From: Bacillota bacterium
GTDB taxonomy: Bacteria > Bacillota > Clostridia > Tissierellales > Peptoniphilaceae
Length of the DNA stretch: 64,000 nucleotides
Reading direction: 5' to 3'
Assembly: GCA_023442775.1 (NCBI GenBank)
Contig: JAEZXH010000021.1
Location: forward strand, 113,055 to 177,054
Position numbers and translations under genes: made by a program. Of the stretch, positions 31,486 to 39,193 are shown piece by piece. The notes under the pieces are model-generated. The model did not search any database. It had not been told where the DNA came from and saw only the letters and a program-made list of their open reading frames with translations. Positions within the stretch are counted from its first letter, which is position 1; every line of letters starts with the position of its first letter.

Positions 31486-32742
31486 TTAGATGGTACGGGG
31501 GTCGGTGAGCACGCCGGTGATGGCACTGGCGGCTACGGAGAGGGGAGAGGCGAGGTAGACGCCTGCGTCCTTGCTGCCCATGCGACCGATGAAGTTGCGG
31601 TTGGTGGAGGAGACGCAAACCTCTCCTGCACCGACGGCTCCCGAGTGGACCCCGAGGCAGGCTCCGCAGGAGGAGGCGAGGACCGTCGCCCCAGCTTCGG
31701 AGAGGGTGGTGAGGATTCCGTCTCGGGCGCACTCTTCCCAGACCTTCCGGGAGGCGGGGGAGATGAGAAGGCGCACGCCGGGGGCGACGTTGTGGCCCTT
31801 TAAGAGATCCGCCGCCATCTTCAAGTCGTGGTAGCGTCCGCCGGTGCAAGAGCCGATGTAGGCCTGGTGAATCTTCACGTTCTTCACGTTTTTGATCTCC
31901 GTGACGTTATCCACTTCGTGGGGGCAGGCGCAGAGGGGCTCCAAGGCGTCGACGTCGATGTCGTAGACTTTCTCGTAGTGGGCGTCCTCGTCGGGGGTGA
32001 AGACGTGGCCCTTCGGGGCATGGGTCTTTTCGAGGAATTCCTCGGTGATGGCGTCGTAGGGGAAGATGCCGTTTTTCGCCCCGGCCTCCACCGCCATGTT
32101 CGCCATACAGAGGCGCTCGTCCATGATCATCGTGTCGAAGACGGAGCCGCGAAACTCCATGGCCTTGTAGGTGGCGCCATTGTGTCCCACTTCACCGATG
32201 ATGCGAAGGACCAAGTCCTTGGCCATGACCCGATGGCCCAAGGTGCCGTTACAGTTGAAGAGAAGACTCTCGGGAACCCTGAGCCAAATCTCTCCGGTGC
32301 AGAGGACGCCGAGCATTTCCGTAGAGCCGATTCCAGTGGAGAAGGCGGAGAGGGCGCCGTAGGTGCAGGTGTGGGAGTCGGTGCCCACGACGATGTGCCC
32401 CGGGCCGACGCGGCCCTCGTCCATCATGACTTGGTGGCAGGGGCCGGAGAATTCGTAGTAGTTGGTGACGCCGTACTCTCTGGCCCACTCTCTCGTGAAC
32501 TTCACGATCTCCGCCTGTTTCGCATTGGCCGGCGGGGTGTAGTGGTCCGAGATGATGGTGACCTTCGAGGGGTCCCAAATGGTTTTATTTAAGCGGCGCA
32601 TGTGCTCTGCGATCTCCACCCGAGGGCCCAAGATGTCATCCATCATGGCGCCATCGACCTTGACCCAGAGGATGTCCCCCGGTTTTGCCGTCTCGACTCC
32701 CGCGGCGCGGGCCAAGATTTTTTCCGTTAGATTCATACCCAT
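31486..32742 (-). CDS. LeuC-type large subunit of an aconitase-family hydratase
   Basis: 418 residues, normal for two-subunit isopropylmalate dehydratase, 3-isopropylmalate/homoaconitase or dimethylmaleate hydratase (DmdA). Fe-S cysteines in IGSCTGGRYHDLKMAADLL and in SSCGACLGVHSG, plus VGTDSHTCTYGALSAFSTGIG near residue 130. The 4Fe-4S cluster activates the hydroxyl of the substrate. With the small subunit it should add or remove water on a C5-C7 branched acid. Operon context (PrpF isomerase, MatC carrier, CoA-transferase, lyase) favours a degradative role. Confidence 0.92.
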   Translation of the reverse strand: MGMNLTEKILARAAGVETAKPGDILWVKVDGAMMDDILGPRVEIAEHMRRLNKTIWDPSKVTIISDHYTPPANAKQAEIVKFTREWAREYGVTNYYEFSGPCHQVMMDEGRVGPGHIVVGTDSHTCTYGALSAFSTGIGSTEMLGVLCTGEIWLRVPESLLFNCNGTLGHRVMAKDLVLRIIGEVGHNGATYKAMEFRGSVFDTMIMDERLCMANMAVEAGAKNGIFPYDAITEEFLEKTHAPKGHVFTPDEDAHYEKVYDIDVDALEPLCACPHEVDNVTEIKNVKNVKIHQAYIGSCTGGRYHDLKMAADLLKGHNVAPGVRLLISPASRKVWEECARDGILTTLSEAGATVLASSCGACLGVHSGAVGAGEVCVSSTNRNFIGRMGSKDAGVYLASPLSVAASAITGVLTDPRTI

Positions 32743-32757
32743 AGGAAGACCTCGTTT

Positions 32758-34035
32758 CTAGTTGTAGGGGGTGAATTGGTAACCGCCGATGAGGGCGAAG
32801 AGGGAGGCCATGGCCACGGAGAAGACACTGGTCAAGAAGAGTTTCAAGAAGAGCTTGTTCATGTCTTCGTTCTCGTATTCCTTTTCTCCGGCGAGGGCGG
32901 CATAGATGAGTCCACCACCGGTGGAGGCGGGGGAGAGACCGGCGACGGAGCTGCCCAAGGTGATGGCGGAGACCATCATCGCCGGGGGAATGGCATCGGT
33001 GCCCAGGTTTGCAAAGATGGCGGGAATGGTGGGAATCAAGGTGGGCATGACCACGCCACTGGTGGAGGAGAACCAGCTCATAATCCCTGCGGCGAGGGAA
33101 ATGAGGGCGGGAGCGGTGCGTACACTCATGATCTCCGAGAGGAGGTGGGCGAGAAGGTTGATGCCGCCTCCAGTGATGACCACGTTCATCAAGACGCCGG
33201 TCCCGATGACCATGAAGAGGGTGTTGTAGGAAATCGACGAGATGGCCTTCGAGAGGTCCCCGCAGCCCAAGAGGATGAGGACGATGGAGATGAGGAAGGA
33301 GGTCAGGCCGATGTTGGTCTTAAAGATGACCACCGTGGCCACCATGGCGAGGATGCCGATGAGGGTGAGCCACTGCTTTTGGTTGAACTTGGGAAGGTCT
33401 CGGAAGCTGACGTGGGTTTCGCCGTGGAGTCTCCAGCCCTTGTAGAGGACGAAGATGCACAGGGCGGTAAAGAGGGTCCCGATGGTGACGTTGATGAAAA
33501 GTGGGGTGGCAATGTGATCGGTAAATCCTGCCTCCGCCGCCTTTTCAATGCCGATGACTCCCGTGGGCGCCCAGGGGACGATCCCTCCCGCAATGCCTCC
33601 CAGCTGTCCGATGCAGCAGATGAGGAAGGGGTCGGCGTGAATCGCAGCGGCCAAGGGGACGCCGAAGAGGGCGACGACGCCGAAGCTTGGAATCGTCCCG
33701 GGGCCTAAGAAGGCGACGAGAAAGCCGACGATGTACATGGCGAAGGGGAGCATCCACCCTTGGCGACCGAAGAGGGCGACGAGTTTCTTCGCCAAGAGTT
33801 CAATGGTGCCGTTTAGGTGGGCGATGCCAAAGAGGAGCATGGCGCCTAGGAGAATGACGAAGAGGCCCGTATTAAAGCCGCCGACGATCTCCTTATCCGT
33901 CATGCCGATGAAGCGACCGAGGAGGAGAGCCACCCCGAAGGAGAGGATCCCGATGTTAAACTTCTTGAGAAAACCAAAGGCGATGACGAAGACGAGCACC
34001 GCAAGGGTTAAGATGGACATGGTGGTTTCGTTCAT
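32758..34035 (-). CDS. MatC-type dicarboxylate carrier
   Basis: 425 residues, about 11-12 hydrophobic segments, ion-transporter superfamily. The MatC_N-like start (LVFVIAFGFLKKFNIGILSFGVALLLGR, shown here in part) and the late SSTSGVVMPTLIPTIP and GSSVAGLSPASTGGG loops fit the malonate/dicarboxylate carrier group. Start chosen at ATG 34035 with GAGGTG upstream; the open frame runs further back into the lyase gene without support. Inside this operon it is the likely importer for the catabolised acid. Confidence 0.85.
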   Translation of the reverse strand: MNETTMSILTLAVLVFVIAFGFLKKFNIGILSFGVALLLGRFIGMTDKEIVGGFNTGLFVILLGAMLLFGIAHLNGTIELLAKKLVALFGRQGWMLPFAMYIVGFLVAFLGPGTIPSFGVVALFGVPLAAAIHADPFLICCIGQLGGIAGGIVPWAPTGVIGIEKAAEAGFTDHIATPLFINVTIGTLFTALCIFVLYKGWRLHGETHVSFRDLPKFNQKQWLTLIGILAMVATVVIFKTNIGLTSFLISIVLILLGCGDLSKAISSISYNTLFMVIGTGVLMNVVITGGGINLLAHLLSEIMSVRTAPALISLAAGIMSWFSSTSGVVMPTLIPTIPAIFANLGTDAIPPAMMVSAITLGSSVAGLSPASTGGGLIYAALAGEKEYENEDMNKLFLKLFLTSVFSVAMASLFALIGGYQFTPYN

Positions 34036-34048
34036 AGTGCACCTCGAA

Positions 34049-34963
34049 TTAGACGACGCAACTGGGGTGAGCGTCAATGTGGAGCAGATGGCCGCTGAAG
34101 TTGCCATCGGGGACGTTCTTGTAGAGGCTCTTGGCGAGTTCGACGAGAGCGTCGGAGTCGATGCCCGTGTCATAGCCCATGTGCTGGAGCATGCGGTTTA
34201 AATCCTCCGTCGCGGTGTTTCCCGAGGCCCCAGGGGCGAAGGGACAGCCGCCGAGGCCGCCTAAGGTGGATTGGACGCCGTCGGCTCCCGCTTCGATGCC
34301 TGCGAGGGAGTTCACCACCCCAAGGCCATAGGTGTCGTGGACGTGGACCTCGATGCGCACGTCGGGGAAAGCCTTCTTTACTTCGGTGACTACATTTCGG
34401 ACCTGTGCCGGGTCGGCGATGCCGATGGTGTCACAGAGGTTGAAGGTGCGCACCCCGAGGTCGTAGGCCCGTTGTAAGAAGGCGAGAAGGGGCGCCGTGT
34501 CGGTGTACTTTCCCTCAAAGGGACAGCCGAAGGTGGTGGCCACGTCGAGGGTGATCTCCACGCCTTGGAGTTCTCTCATCATGGCGGCGAGTTCTTCAAA
34601 ACTCTCGTCGTGGGTTCTGCGAATGTTGGCTTGGTTGTGACTCTTCGAGAGGCTGATCACCGTGGTGATCTTCTTGAGTCCTGCCTCCACTGCCGCCCGT
34701 GCTCCGTAGAGGTTTGGGACGAGGGCGAAGAGGTCCAGGTCCTTCGCCTTCTTCATGGCGAGGATGGCGTCGACCACCTCCTTGGCGTCTCTCATCTGGG
34801 GAATGGCCTTGGGACTGACAAAACTCGTGATTTGCAGGTGCTTCACGCCGCAGTCGATGAGGGAGGAGATGATGCGAATCTTTTCTTCCGTGGGGATGAA
34901 GGAGGGGAGGTTTTGAAATCCGTCCCGGGGCCCCACTTCAATGATGTCAATGGTGCGTGTCAT
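34049..34963 (-). CDS. HMG-CoA lyase-like acyl-CoA lyase
   Basis: 304 residues, TIM-barrel of the HMGL-like family. IIEVGPRDGFQNLP with the catalytic Asp/Arg, FVSPKAIPQM, DTIGIADPAQV, VHVHDTYGLGVVNSL with metal histidines, and GGLGGCPFAPGASGN with the catalytic cysteine loop. HMG-CoA lyases split 3-hydroxy-3-methylglutaryl-CoA to acetyl-CoA and acetoacetate; relatives can split citramalyl-CoA or similar. Sits next to a family III CoA-transferase that could make its CoA substrate. Confidence 0.92.
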   Translation of the reverse strand: MTRTIDIIEVGPRDGFQNLPSFIPTEEKIRIISSLIDCGVKHLQITSFVSPKAIPQMRDAKEVVDAILAMKKAKDLDLFALVPNLYGARAAVEAGLKKITTVISLSKSHNQANIRRTHDESFEELAAMMRELQGVEITLDVATTFGCPFEGKYTDTAPLLAFLQRAYDLGVRTFNLCDTIGIADPAQVRNVVTEVKKAFPDVRIEVHVHDTYGLGVVNSLAGIEAGADGVQSTLGGLGGCPFAPGASGNTATEDLNRMLQHMGYDTGIDSDALVELAKSLYKNVPDGNFSGHLLHIDAHPSCVV

Positions 34964-34972
34964 AGTGCCTCC

Positions 34973-36175
34973 TTAGAGAATGTGTCGTGCGTGGAGAGCG
35001 TCCAGCTCCTCTTGGGAGAGGCCCAAGAGTTCCCCATAGACCTCGTCGTTGTCCTCTCCGAGAAGGGGCGCCGCCTTCGAGGGGCCGGCGTAGGTCTCGG
35101 CGAAGTGTTGGGGACAGTTGGTGATCTTCAGAGGGCCAAAGTTCGTTTGATCCAGTTCCACAAACATGTTGCGGTGGGCAATCTGGGGATGGGTCAAGAG
35201 GTCTTCGACGCTGTGAATGGGGCAGGAGGGGACGCCGACGGCGGTGAGTCGATCCACCACTTCCTTCCCCGTCAAGGTCTTGGACCAGGATTCGATGTCC
35301 TCCTTGAGGGCGGCGTGGTGTTCCACCCGGTCTTTGATGTGAAGATACCGAGGGTCTGTGGCCAGGTCTTCTCTTCCCATGACCTGGCAGAGGAGGCCAT
35401 AGAGCTTGTCGTTGCCCGCACCGATGATGACCGAGCCATCCTTCACGGCGAAGGAGTCATAGGGGTAGGTGGATTCGTAGCGGTTCCCGATGCGTTCCGG
35501 GACCCGGCCCGTGGAGAGATAGATCATGCTGATGTTCGCCATGGAGGAGATGACGGAATCCACCAAGGCGATGTCCACTTTCTCCCCGTGGCCCGTCTTG
35601 TCCTTGCGGTAGAGGGCGGCGAGGACGCCGATGGTGAGGTTCAGTCCTCCGAGGACGTCCCCCATGGGAGTTCCCGTGCGGGTGGGTTCGCCGCCGGGCC
35701 AACCCGTGGTGCTCATGAGGCCCCCCATGGCTTGGCCGATGATGTCATAGCCCGCCCGCTTCGAATCGGGACCCGTGTGGCCAAAGCCGGAGACACAGCC
35801 GTAGATGAGCTTCGGGTTCACTTCTTTCAAGACGTCGTAGCCGAGGCCGAGTTTTTCCATGGTCCCTGGGCGGTAGTTTTCCAGTAAGATGTCCGCCTGT
35901 TTCACGAGATCGAGGAAAATCTTCTTCCCTTCTTCCTCCTTGAGGTTCAAGGTGATGCCTCGCTTACTGTGGTTGAAGTTGATGTAGTAGGCGCTTTGCT
36001 TCTCCCCCTCTTCCCCGACGAAGGGACCCATGTGACGGGAGTCGTCGCCGCCATTTGGATTTTCCACCTTGATGACGTCGGCGCCCATACTGGCGAGAAG
36101 CACCCCGGCGTAGGGACCGGCGAGGACGCGGGTGAGATCCAAGACCCGGACGCCTTGTAACAATTGCTCTTTCAT
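34973..36175 (-). CDS. Family III CoA-transferase (CaiB/BaiF)
   Basis: 400 residues. LQGVRVLDLTRVLAGPYAG start, DVIKVENPNGGDDSRHMGPF, SAYYINFNHSKRGITLNL, the YDIIGQAMGGLMSTTGWPGG loop, and the catalytic Asp region KVDIALVDSVISS. These enzymes move CoA between acids such as succinate and citramalate, itaconate, HMG, formate or oxalate. As second gene of the operon, directly before the lyase, it most likely activates the hydroxy-dicarboxylate made by the hydratase. Confidence 0.93.
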   Translation of the reverse strand: MKEQLLQGVRVLDLTRVLAGPYAGVLLASMGADVIKVENPNGGDDSRHMGPFVGEEGEKQSAYYINFNHSKRGITLNLKEEEGKKIFLDLVKQADILLENYRPGTMEKLGLGYDVLKEVNPKLIYGCVSGFGHTGPDSKRAGYDIIGQAMGGLMSTTGWPGGEPTRTGTPMGDVLGGLNLTIGVLAALYRKDKTGHGEKVDIALVDSVISSMANISMIYLSTGRVPERIGNRYESTYPYDSFAVKDGSVIIGAGNDKLYGLLCQVMGREDLATDPRYLHIKDRVEHHAALKEDIESWSKTLTGKEVVDRLTAVGVPSCPIHSVEDLLTHPQIAHRNMFVELDQTNFGPLKITNCPQHFAETYAGPSKAAPLLGEDNDEVYGELLGLSQEELDALHARHIL

Positions 36176-36198
36176 ACAAACCTTCTTTCTAGACTTCC

Positions 36199-36702
36199 TT
36201 AGGCGGGAGAGTAGCGTCCGTAGACGACGACCTCTTCCAAGACGTGACCGTGCATGAGACGATAGAGTTGATTGGGATAGAACCCGTTTCGAAGGGGCAA
36301 CAGGGTATCCAAGGCGTAGACGTGAAGTTCATAGATGTGGGGCGCATCTGGGGGAGCCATGCCGCCGTAACAGGCGCAGTGGGCCGGGTCTTGGTTACCG
36401 CCATGGCTGCTGATCCAGCTGTTCACCCCTTGGACGAAGTTTGGGTGCTTTCGACTGGCATCCTCTTCGAGAACTGGATCGACGATGTTCGCCGCCACCC
36501 AGTGAATCCACGAGAATCCCCCGGTGACGGGAAAGGCGTCCTTGTCCTCGAGAAAGATGGCAAAGGACTTCGTGCCCTCTGGGGCCTCTTCAATGACGAG
36601 GGGGAGGGAGACCACGGGCATTCCAAAGGCGTTCGTCTCTCCCTTGATTCCATAGGCGTCGTCGATGACGCCGTCGACGATGCCGGGGCTTGTGACTTTC
36701 AT
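36199..36702 (-). CDS. YbhB/YbcL-family (PEBP-like) protein
   Basis: 167 residues. Family features: MPVVSLPLVIEEAPEGTKSFAIFLEDKDAF, FSWIHWVAANI, and HIYELHVYALDTLLPL. This is the prokaryotic phosphatidylethanolamine-binding-protein/Raf-kinase-inhibitor-like family, whose bacterial role is not settled. First gene of the minus-strand operon, with AGGAGGAAG before its ATG; the 23-base gap to the CoA-transferase suggests cotranscription, though its link to the pathway is unclear. Confidence 0.87.
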   Translation of the reverse strand: MKVTSPGIVDGVIDDAYGIKGETNAFGMPVVSLPLVIEEAPEGTKSFAIFLEDKDAFPVTGGFSWIHWVAANIVDPVLEEDASRKHPNFVQGVNSWISSHGGNQDPAHCACYGGMAPPDAPHIYELHVYALDTLLPLRNGFYPNQLYRLMHGHVLEEVVVYGRYSPA

Positions 36703-36781
36703 CGCTTCCTCCTCTGTGTTTCAAGTGTGTGAACGGGGTATGATGCCATCTTAGAGTAAAATCGCTTTCCTATAGGTGGCA

Positions 36782-36853
36782 TATGCAACGGGTCTTGAAG
36801 TTTTTTCCGACTTGTATTAGAATTTTACGAAAATAAAAGGTGATTTATGCAAC
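36782..36853. promoter_or_regulatory. Divergent control region with a repeated TATGCAAC and a crp-side promoter
   Basis: TATGCAAC occurs at 36782-36789 and 36846-36853. Between them is a plus-strand promoter, TTGAAG (36795-36800), 17-base spacer, TAGAAT (36818-36823), for the Crp/Fnr gene. The repeats flank it and could bind the regulator. The minus-strand promoter of the operon should lie in 36710-36780 but no convincing -35/-10 pair is seen. Confidence 0.5.
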
Positions 36854-36870
36854 AAAACAGGAGGTGAGTG

Positions 36871-37542
36871 ATGGAGACCTTTCAACAAGAAGTGGCCCCG
36901 AAAGTGGCTAAAATTGAACTGTTTGAGGGTTTAAACCTGCGAGAAATCGAACAAGTTTTACACTGTTTTCATATTCAACGGAAAACCTACCGCAAGGGAG
37001 AGCGGGTTCACGAGATTGGAGACTCCTATGAGAGCGTCGGCGTCATCCTCGAGGGACGGGTCCAGATGCAGGGGGTGGACTTCTGGGGAAACCTCCAACT
37101 CATCAAGGAATTTCGCGCCTTGGAGATCTACGGCGACGGCCACAGCATGACCAGGGATCCGATGTTTTTCGAGATGGTGGCCATGGAGCCGACGACGATT
37201 CTCTTCATCCACATCAAGTCCATCATCCACACCTGCCATCACAGTTGCGCCGCCCATCAGAAGGTGATTTACAACTTCCTGCAGATCATCGCCAGGAAGA
37301 AGCTCGACTACATGCAACAGGTGGACATGCTCTCCCAGCGCTCCATTCGGGAGAAGGTCGAGCGTTTTCTTTCCCAACAGTCGAAGATTCAGGGAAGCCT
37401 CACCTTCCGCATCCCCTACAGTCGTCAGCAGCTCGCCGACTACTTGGCGGTGGATCGAAGTGCCCTCTCCCGAGAGCTCAGTGCCATGCAGAAGGAGGGC
37501 ATCCTCACCTATTACCGAGACAAGTTCACCCTCAAAAAATAA
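36871..37542 (+). CDS. Crp/Fnr-family transcriptional regulator
   Basis: 223 residues. Cyclic-nucleotide-binding-type beta barrel (about 15-120: FEGLNLREIEQVLHCFHIQRK.. GVILEGRVQMQG), long dimer helix, and a C-terminal winged helix with YSRQQLADYLAVDRSALSRE. A CxxxC segment (HTCHHSC) near residue 115 is common in clostridial members and may sense redox or nitrosative signals; the cAMP-binding arginine motif is not evident. ATG 36871 follows AGGAGG; a GTG directly before it is an alternative start. Divergent from the dicarboxylate operon, which it probably controls. Confidence 0.88.
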   Translation: METFQQEVAPKVAKIELFEGLNLREIEQVLHCFHIQRKTYRKGERVHEIGDSYESVGVILEGRVQMQGVDFWGNLQLIKEFRALEIYGDGHSMTRDPMFFEMVAMEPTTILFIHIKSIIHTCHHSCAAHQKVIYNFLQIIARKKLDYMQQVDMLSQRSIREKVERFLSQQSKIQGSLTFRIPYSRQQLADYLAVDRSALSRELSAMQKEGILTYYRDKFTLKK

Positions 37543-37568
37543 AGGCGCGTCGCGAGTGACGTGCCTTT
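37541..37568 (+). terminator. Terminator of the crp/fnr gene
   Basis: Imperfect stem AAAGGCgCGTC/GACGtGCCTTT (37541-37568) followed by a T-rich stretch. Its right arm touches the next promoter -35. Confidence 0.65.
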
Positions 37569-37595
37569 GACTTTTATTTGCTCTTGTGCTAGGCT
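37567..37595 (+). promoter_or_regulatory. Promoter of the 52-codon gene
   Basis: TTGACT (37567-37572), 17-base spacer, TAGGCT (37590-37595), 30 bases before the ATG. Confidence 0.65.
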
Positions 37596-37624
37596 AAAGA
37601 AAAAAGCTCCAAAGGAGGAAGACC

Positions 37625-37783
37625 ATGGAGAAACGTGACGACGTGAAGGAAAAGGATCCTTGCGAGAATCCAAAGACGGAGATGGAAGCCTTTCAGTGTT
37701 TTGTGAGCACCTATGAAGACGCGGCGAAGGAGCGGGGCATGGAGACCACCGCCCGTGGAGAGAGCCCCGTTCCAAAGCCATAA
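37625..37783 (+). CDS. Small charged protein, 52 residues
   Basis: Opens with ATG after AAAGGAGGAAG and reads MEKRDDVKEKDPCENPKTEM, continuing EAFQCFVSTYEDAAKERGME and ending SPVPKP. It has its own promoter and a strong terminator, which supports a real gene. Rich in Glu, Lys and Asp with two cysteines; no membrane segment and no family recognised. Confidence 0.6.
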   Translation: MEKRDDVKEKDPCENPKTEMEAFQCFVSTYEDAAKERGMETTARGESPVPKP

Positions 37784-37787
37784 AAAA

Positions 37788-37812
37788 AGACTGCCCCGCG
37801 GGGCAGTTTTTA
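37788..37812. terminator. Bidirectional terminator
   Basis: Near-perfect palindrome ACTGCCCCG/CGGGGCAGT (37790-37807) with A-run before and T-run after; shared with the minus-strand tusA gene. Confidence 0.9.
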
Positions 37813-38037
37813 TTTTTTTACGACGATGCGCCATCCAGAGGCGCCGAGTTTTTCATAGGTGAGGACGTCGTGGCCCGCCTCTTCGCAAAAGCTTGGGATG
37901 TCCACCACCGCCTCGGGACAAGTAAAGGTCAAATCGATGGTGTCTCCCTCGTCCATCGAGGCGAGTTCTTTTTTTAGAGCCAAGAGGGGGAGGGGACAGT
38001 CCCATCCCGTGGCGTTGATGACTTTTTTCTTATCCAT
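37810..38037 (-). CDS. TusA/SirA-like sulfur carrier protein
   Basis: 75 residues. The family motif with the active cysteine is ATGWDCPLPLLALKK (Cys14), followed by VVDIPSFCEEAGHDVL and GWRIVVKK. TusA-like proteins carry persulfide sulfur (or selenium in YedF). Nine bases downstream of the YeeE-type transporter gene, matching the TsuA-TsuB arrangement for thiosulfate use. Confidence 0.92.
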   Translation of the reverse strand: MDKKKVINATGWDCPLPLLALKKELASMDEGDTIDLTFTCPEAVVDIPSFCEEAGHDVLTYEKLGASGWRIVVKK

Positions 38038-38046
38038 AAAACCTCC

Positions 38047-39060
38047 TTAGGCCTTTCGCATGTAGAGAAGAGCGGCCCCGCCCCAGAGGCCCACGCAGAT
38101 GGCGACGATGCCCACAAGGCCCTGGATGGACCCTTGGGCGAGGCCCGTCATCCCAAAGCCCACGAGACATCCCTTGGCGAGGACTGCCCCAAAGGCCATG
38201 AGGGCACCGCCGAGAATCTGAAAGAGGACGCTTCGCGCGTCGCCAACCTTGATGCTCCACTCCCCGAAGAGAATCCCCCAGAGGGCACCGCCGAGAAAGA
38301 TGCCGAGGACGAAGAAACTCGCCCAGGAGAGTTTCGGTTCCGTGGTGGTGAAGGCGTGGGCCCAGGAGTAGAGCGGGGTGGTGATGCCCCATCCCCCGAC
38401 GCGGCCGGCAATCTCCGAGAGATAGAAACTCACCCCGGCGGTGAGGCCGATGCAAAGGGCGCTGATTTCCTTCATCCAGTTCTTCTCCAAGAGGACGTGA
38501 AAAAGGCCGGTGTACTTCGCCGGGAGGGCGTATTTCGGAGCTTTGTGTTTGCGCACCGCGAGAATGACCAGGTAGATGGCAATGGCGGCTAAGATCAAGA
38601 AGATGGGGTGCATGAGCCCGAGGTGGGTGGCGGCGTAGGCGTTCTCCATGGGGGTCGTCTCTTGAAGGGCCTTGATGGGGTCGTGAAGGAGTCCCTCCTT
38701 CGAGGAGAGGACCACAAGGAGAAAACTCAAGAGACCGACAAATCCGTTGAGGCGACCGTCCCCGGCCTTGATGAGCATGGAGACGGTGCATCCATTGGCA
38801 AGAATTGCCCCAAACCCAAAGAGGAAGGCGCCGAGGATTGTGGCGAGAAGGGAGAAGGACTTCGCCTCGGGAGCCGAGACGAGACCTGCCCGAACCAGGG
38901 AGAAGTAGATGGCCCCTTGGAGGGAGAAGACGATGAAGAGAATCTTCAGCCCGATGAGCTTTTTCTTCATATAGATGTCCCGAAGGCCACCGGCGAAACA
39001 GAGCCGGCTACGCTTCATAAAAAAGGCGAGGAGCAGCCCCGCCGCGAGACCAGAAATCAT
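38047..39060 (-). CDS. YeeE/YedE-family sulfur-compound transporter
   Basis: 337 residues, about nine hydrophobic segments, two related halves. Conserved cysteine motifs: SRLCFAGGLRD, ILANGCTVSML and LAKGCLVGFGM, as in TsuA (YeeE), which passes thiosulfate along a row of cysteines. The adjacent TusA protein would accept the sulfur. A role in selenium transport (YedE) is the alternative; no other selenium genes are in the window. Confidence 0.9.
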   Translation of the reverse strand: MISGLAAGLLLAFFMKRSRLCFAGGLRDIYMKKKLIGLKILFIVFSLQGAIYFSLVRAGLVSAPEAKSFSLLATILGAFLFGFGAILANGCTVSMLIKAGDGRLNGFVGLLSFLLVVLSSKEGLLHDPIKALQETTPMENAYAATHLGLMHPIFLILAAIAIYLVILAVRKHKAPKYALPAKYTGLFHVLLEKNWMKEISALCIGLTAGVSFYLSEIAGRVGGWGITTPLYSWAHAFTTTEPKLSWASFFVLGIFLGGALWGILFGEWSIKVGDARSVLFQILGGALMAFGAVLAKGCLVGFGMTGLAQGSIQGLVGIVAICVGLWGGAALLYMRKA

Positions 39061-39097
39061 AAGACCTCATTTCTATCGAATGTGATGCGTGCTCCTT

Positions 39098-39127
39098 ATC
39101 CTAGCACGGCGAGAAAACGCAGGTCAA
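39098..39127 (-). promoter_or_regulatory. Promoter of the yeeE-tusA pair
   Basis: Minus strand TTGACC (39127-39122), 18-base spacer ending TGC, TAGGAT (39103-39098). Confidence 0.65.
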
Positions 39128-39152
39128 GATGTTGACGGATTCATTGATAAAC

Positions 39153-39181
39153 AGAAAAAAATCGCCGAAAATTCCGGCGAT
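39153..39181 (-). terminator. Terminator of the 2-hydroxyacid dehydrogenase gene
   Basis: Minus strand stem ATCGCCG/CGGCGAT (39161-39181) followed by eight T (39160-39153). Confidence 0.85.
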
Positions 39182-39193
39182 TCATCGGGTTTT

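Noticed and set aside
30991..32742. Leucine biosynthesis leuCD
   Set aside because: No leuA, leuB or ilv genes and no T-box are near; the surrounding genes are a carrier, an isomerase, a CoA-transferase and a lyase, which fit catabolism better. Sequence alone cannot exclude it fully.
34565..35887. 440-codon plus-strand open frame antisense to the CoA-transferase and lyase genes
   Set aside because: Shadow frame caused by GC-rich codon use on the other strand; low-complexity Val/Gly/Asp-rich translation, no ribosome binding site, and both opposite genes are clearly recognised families.
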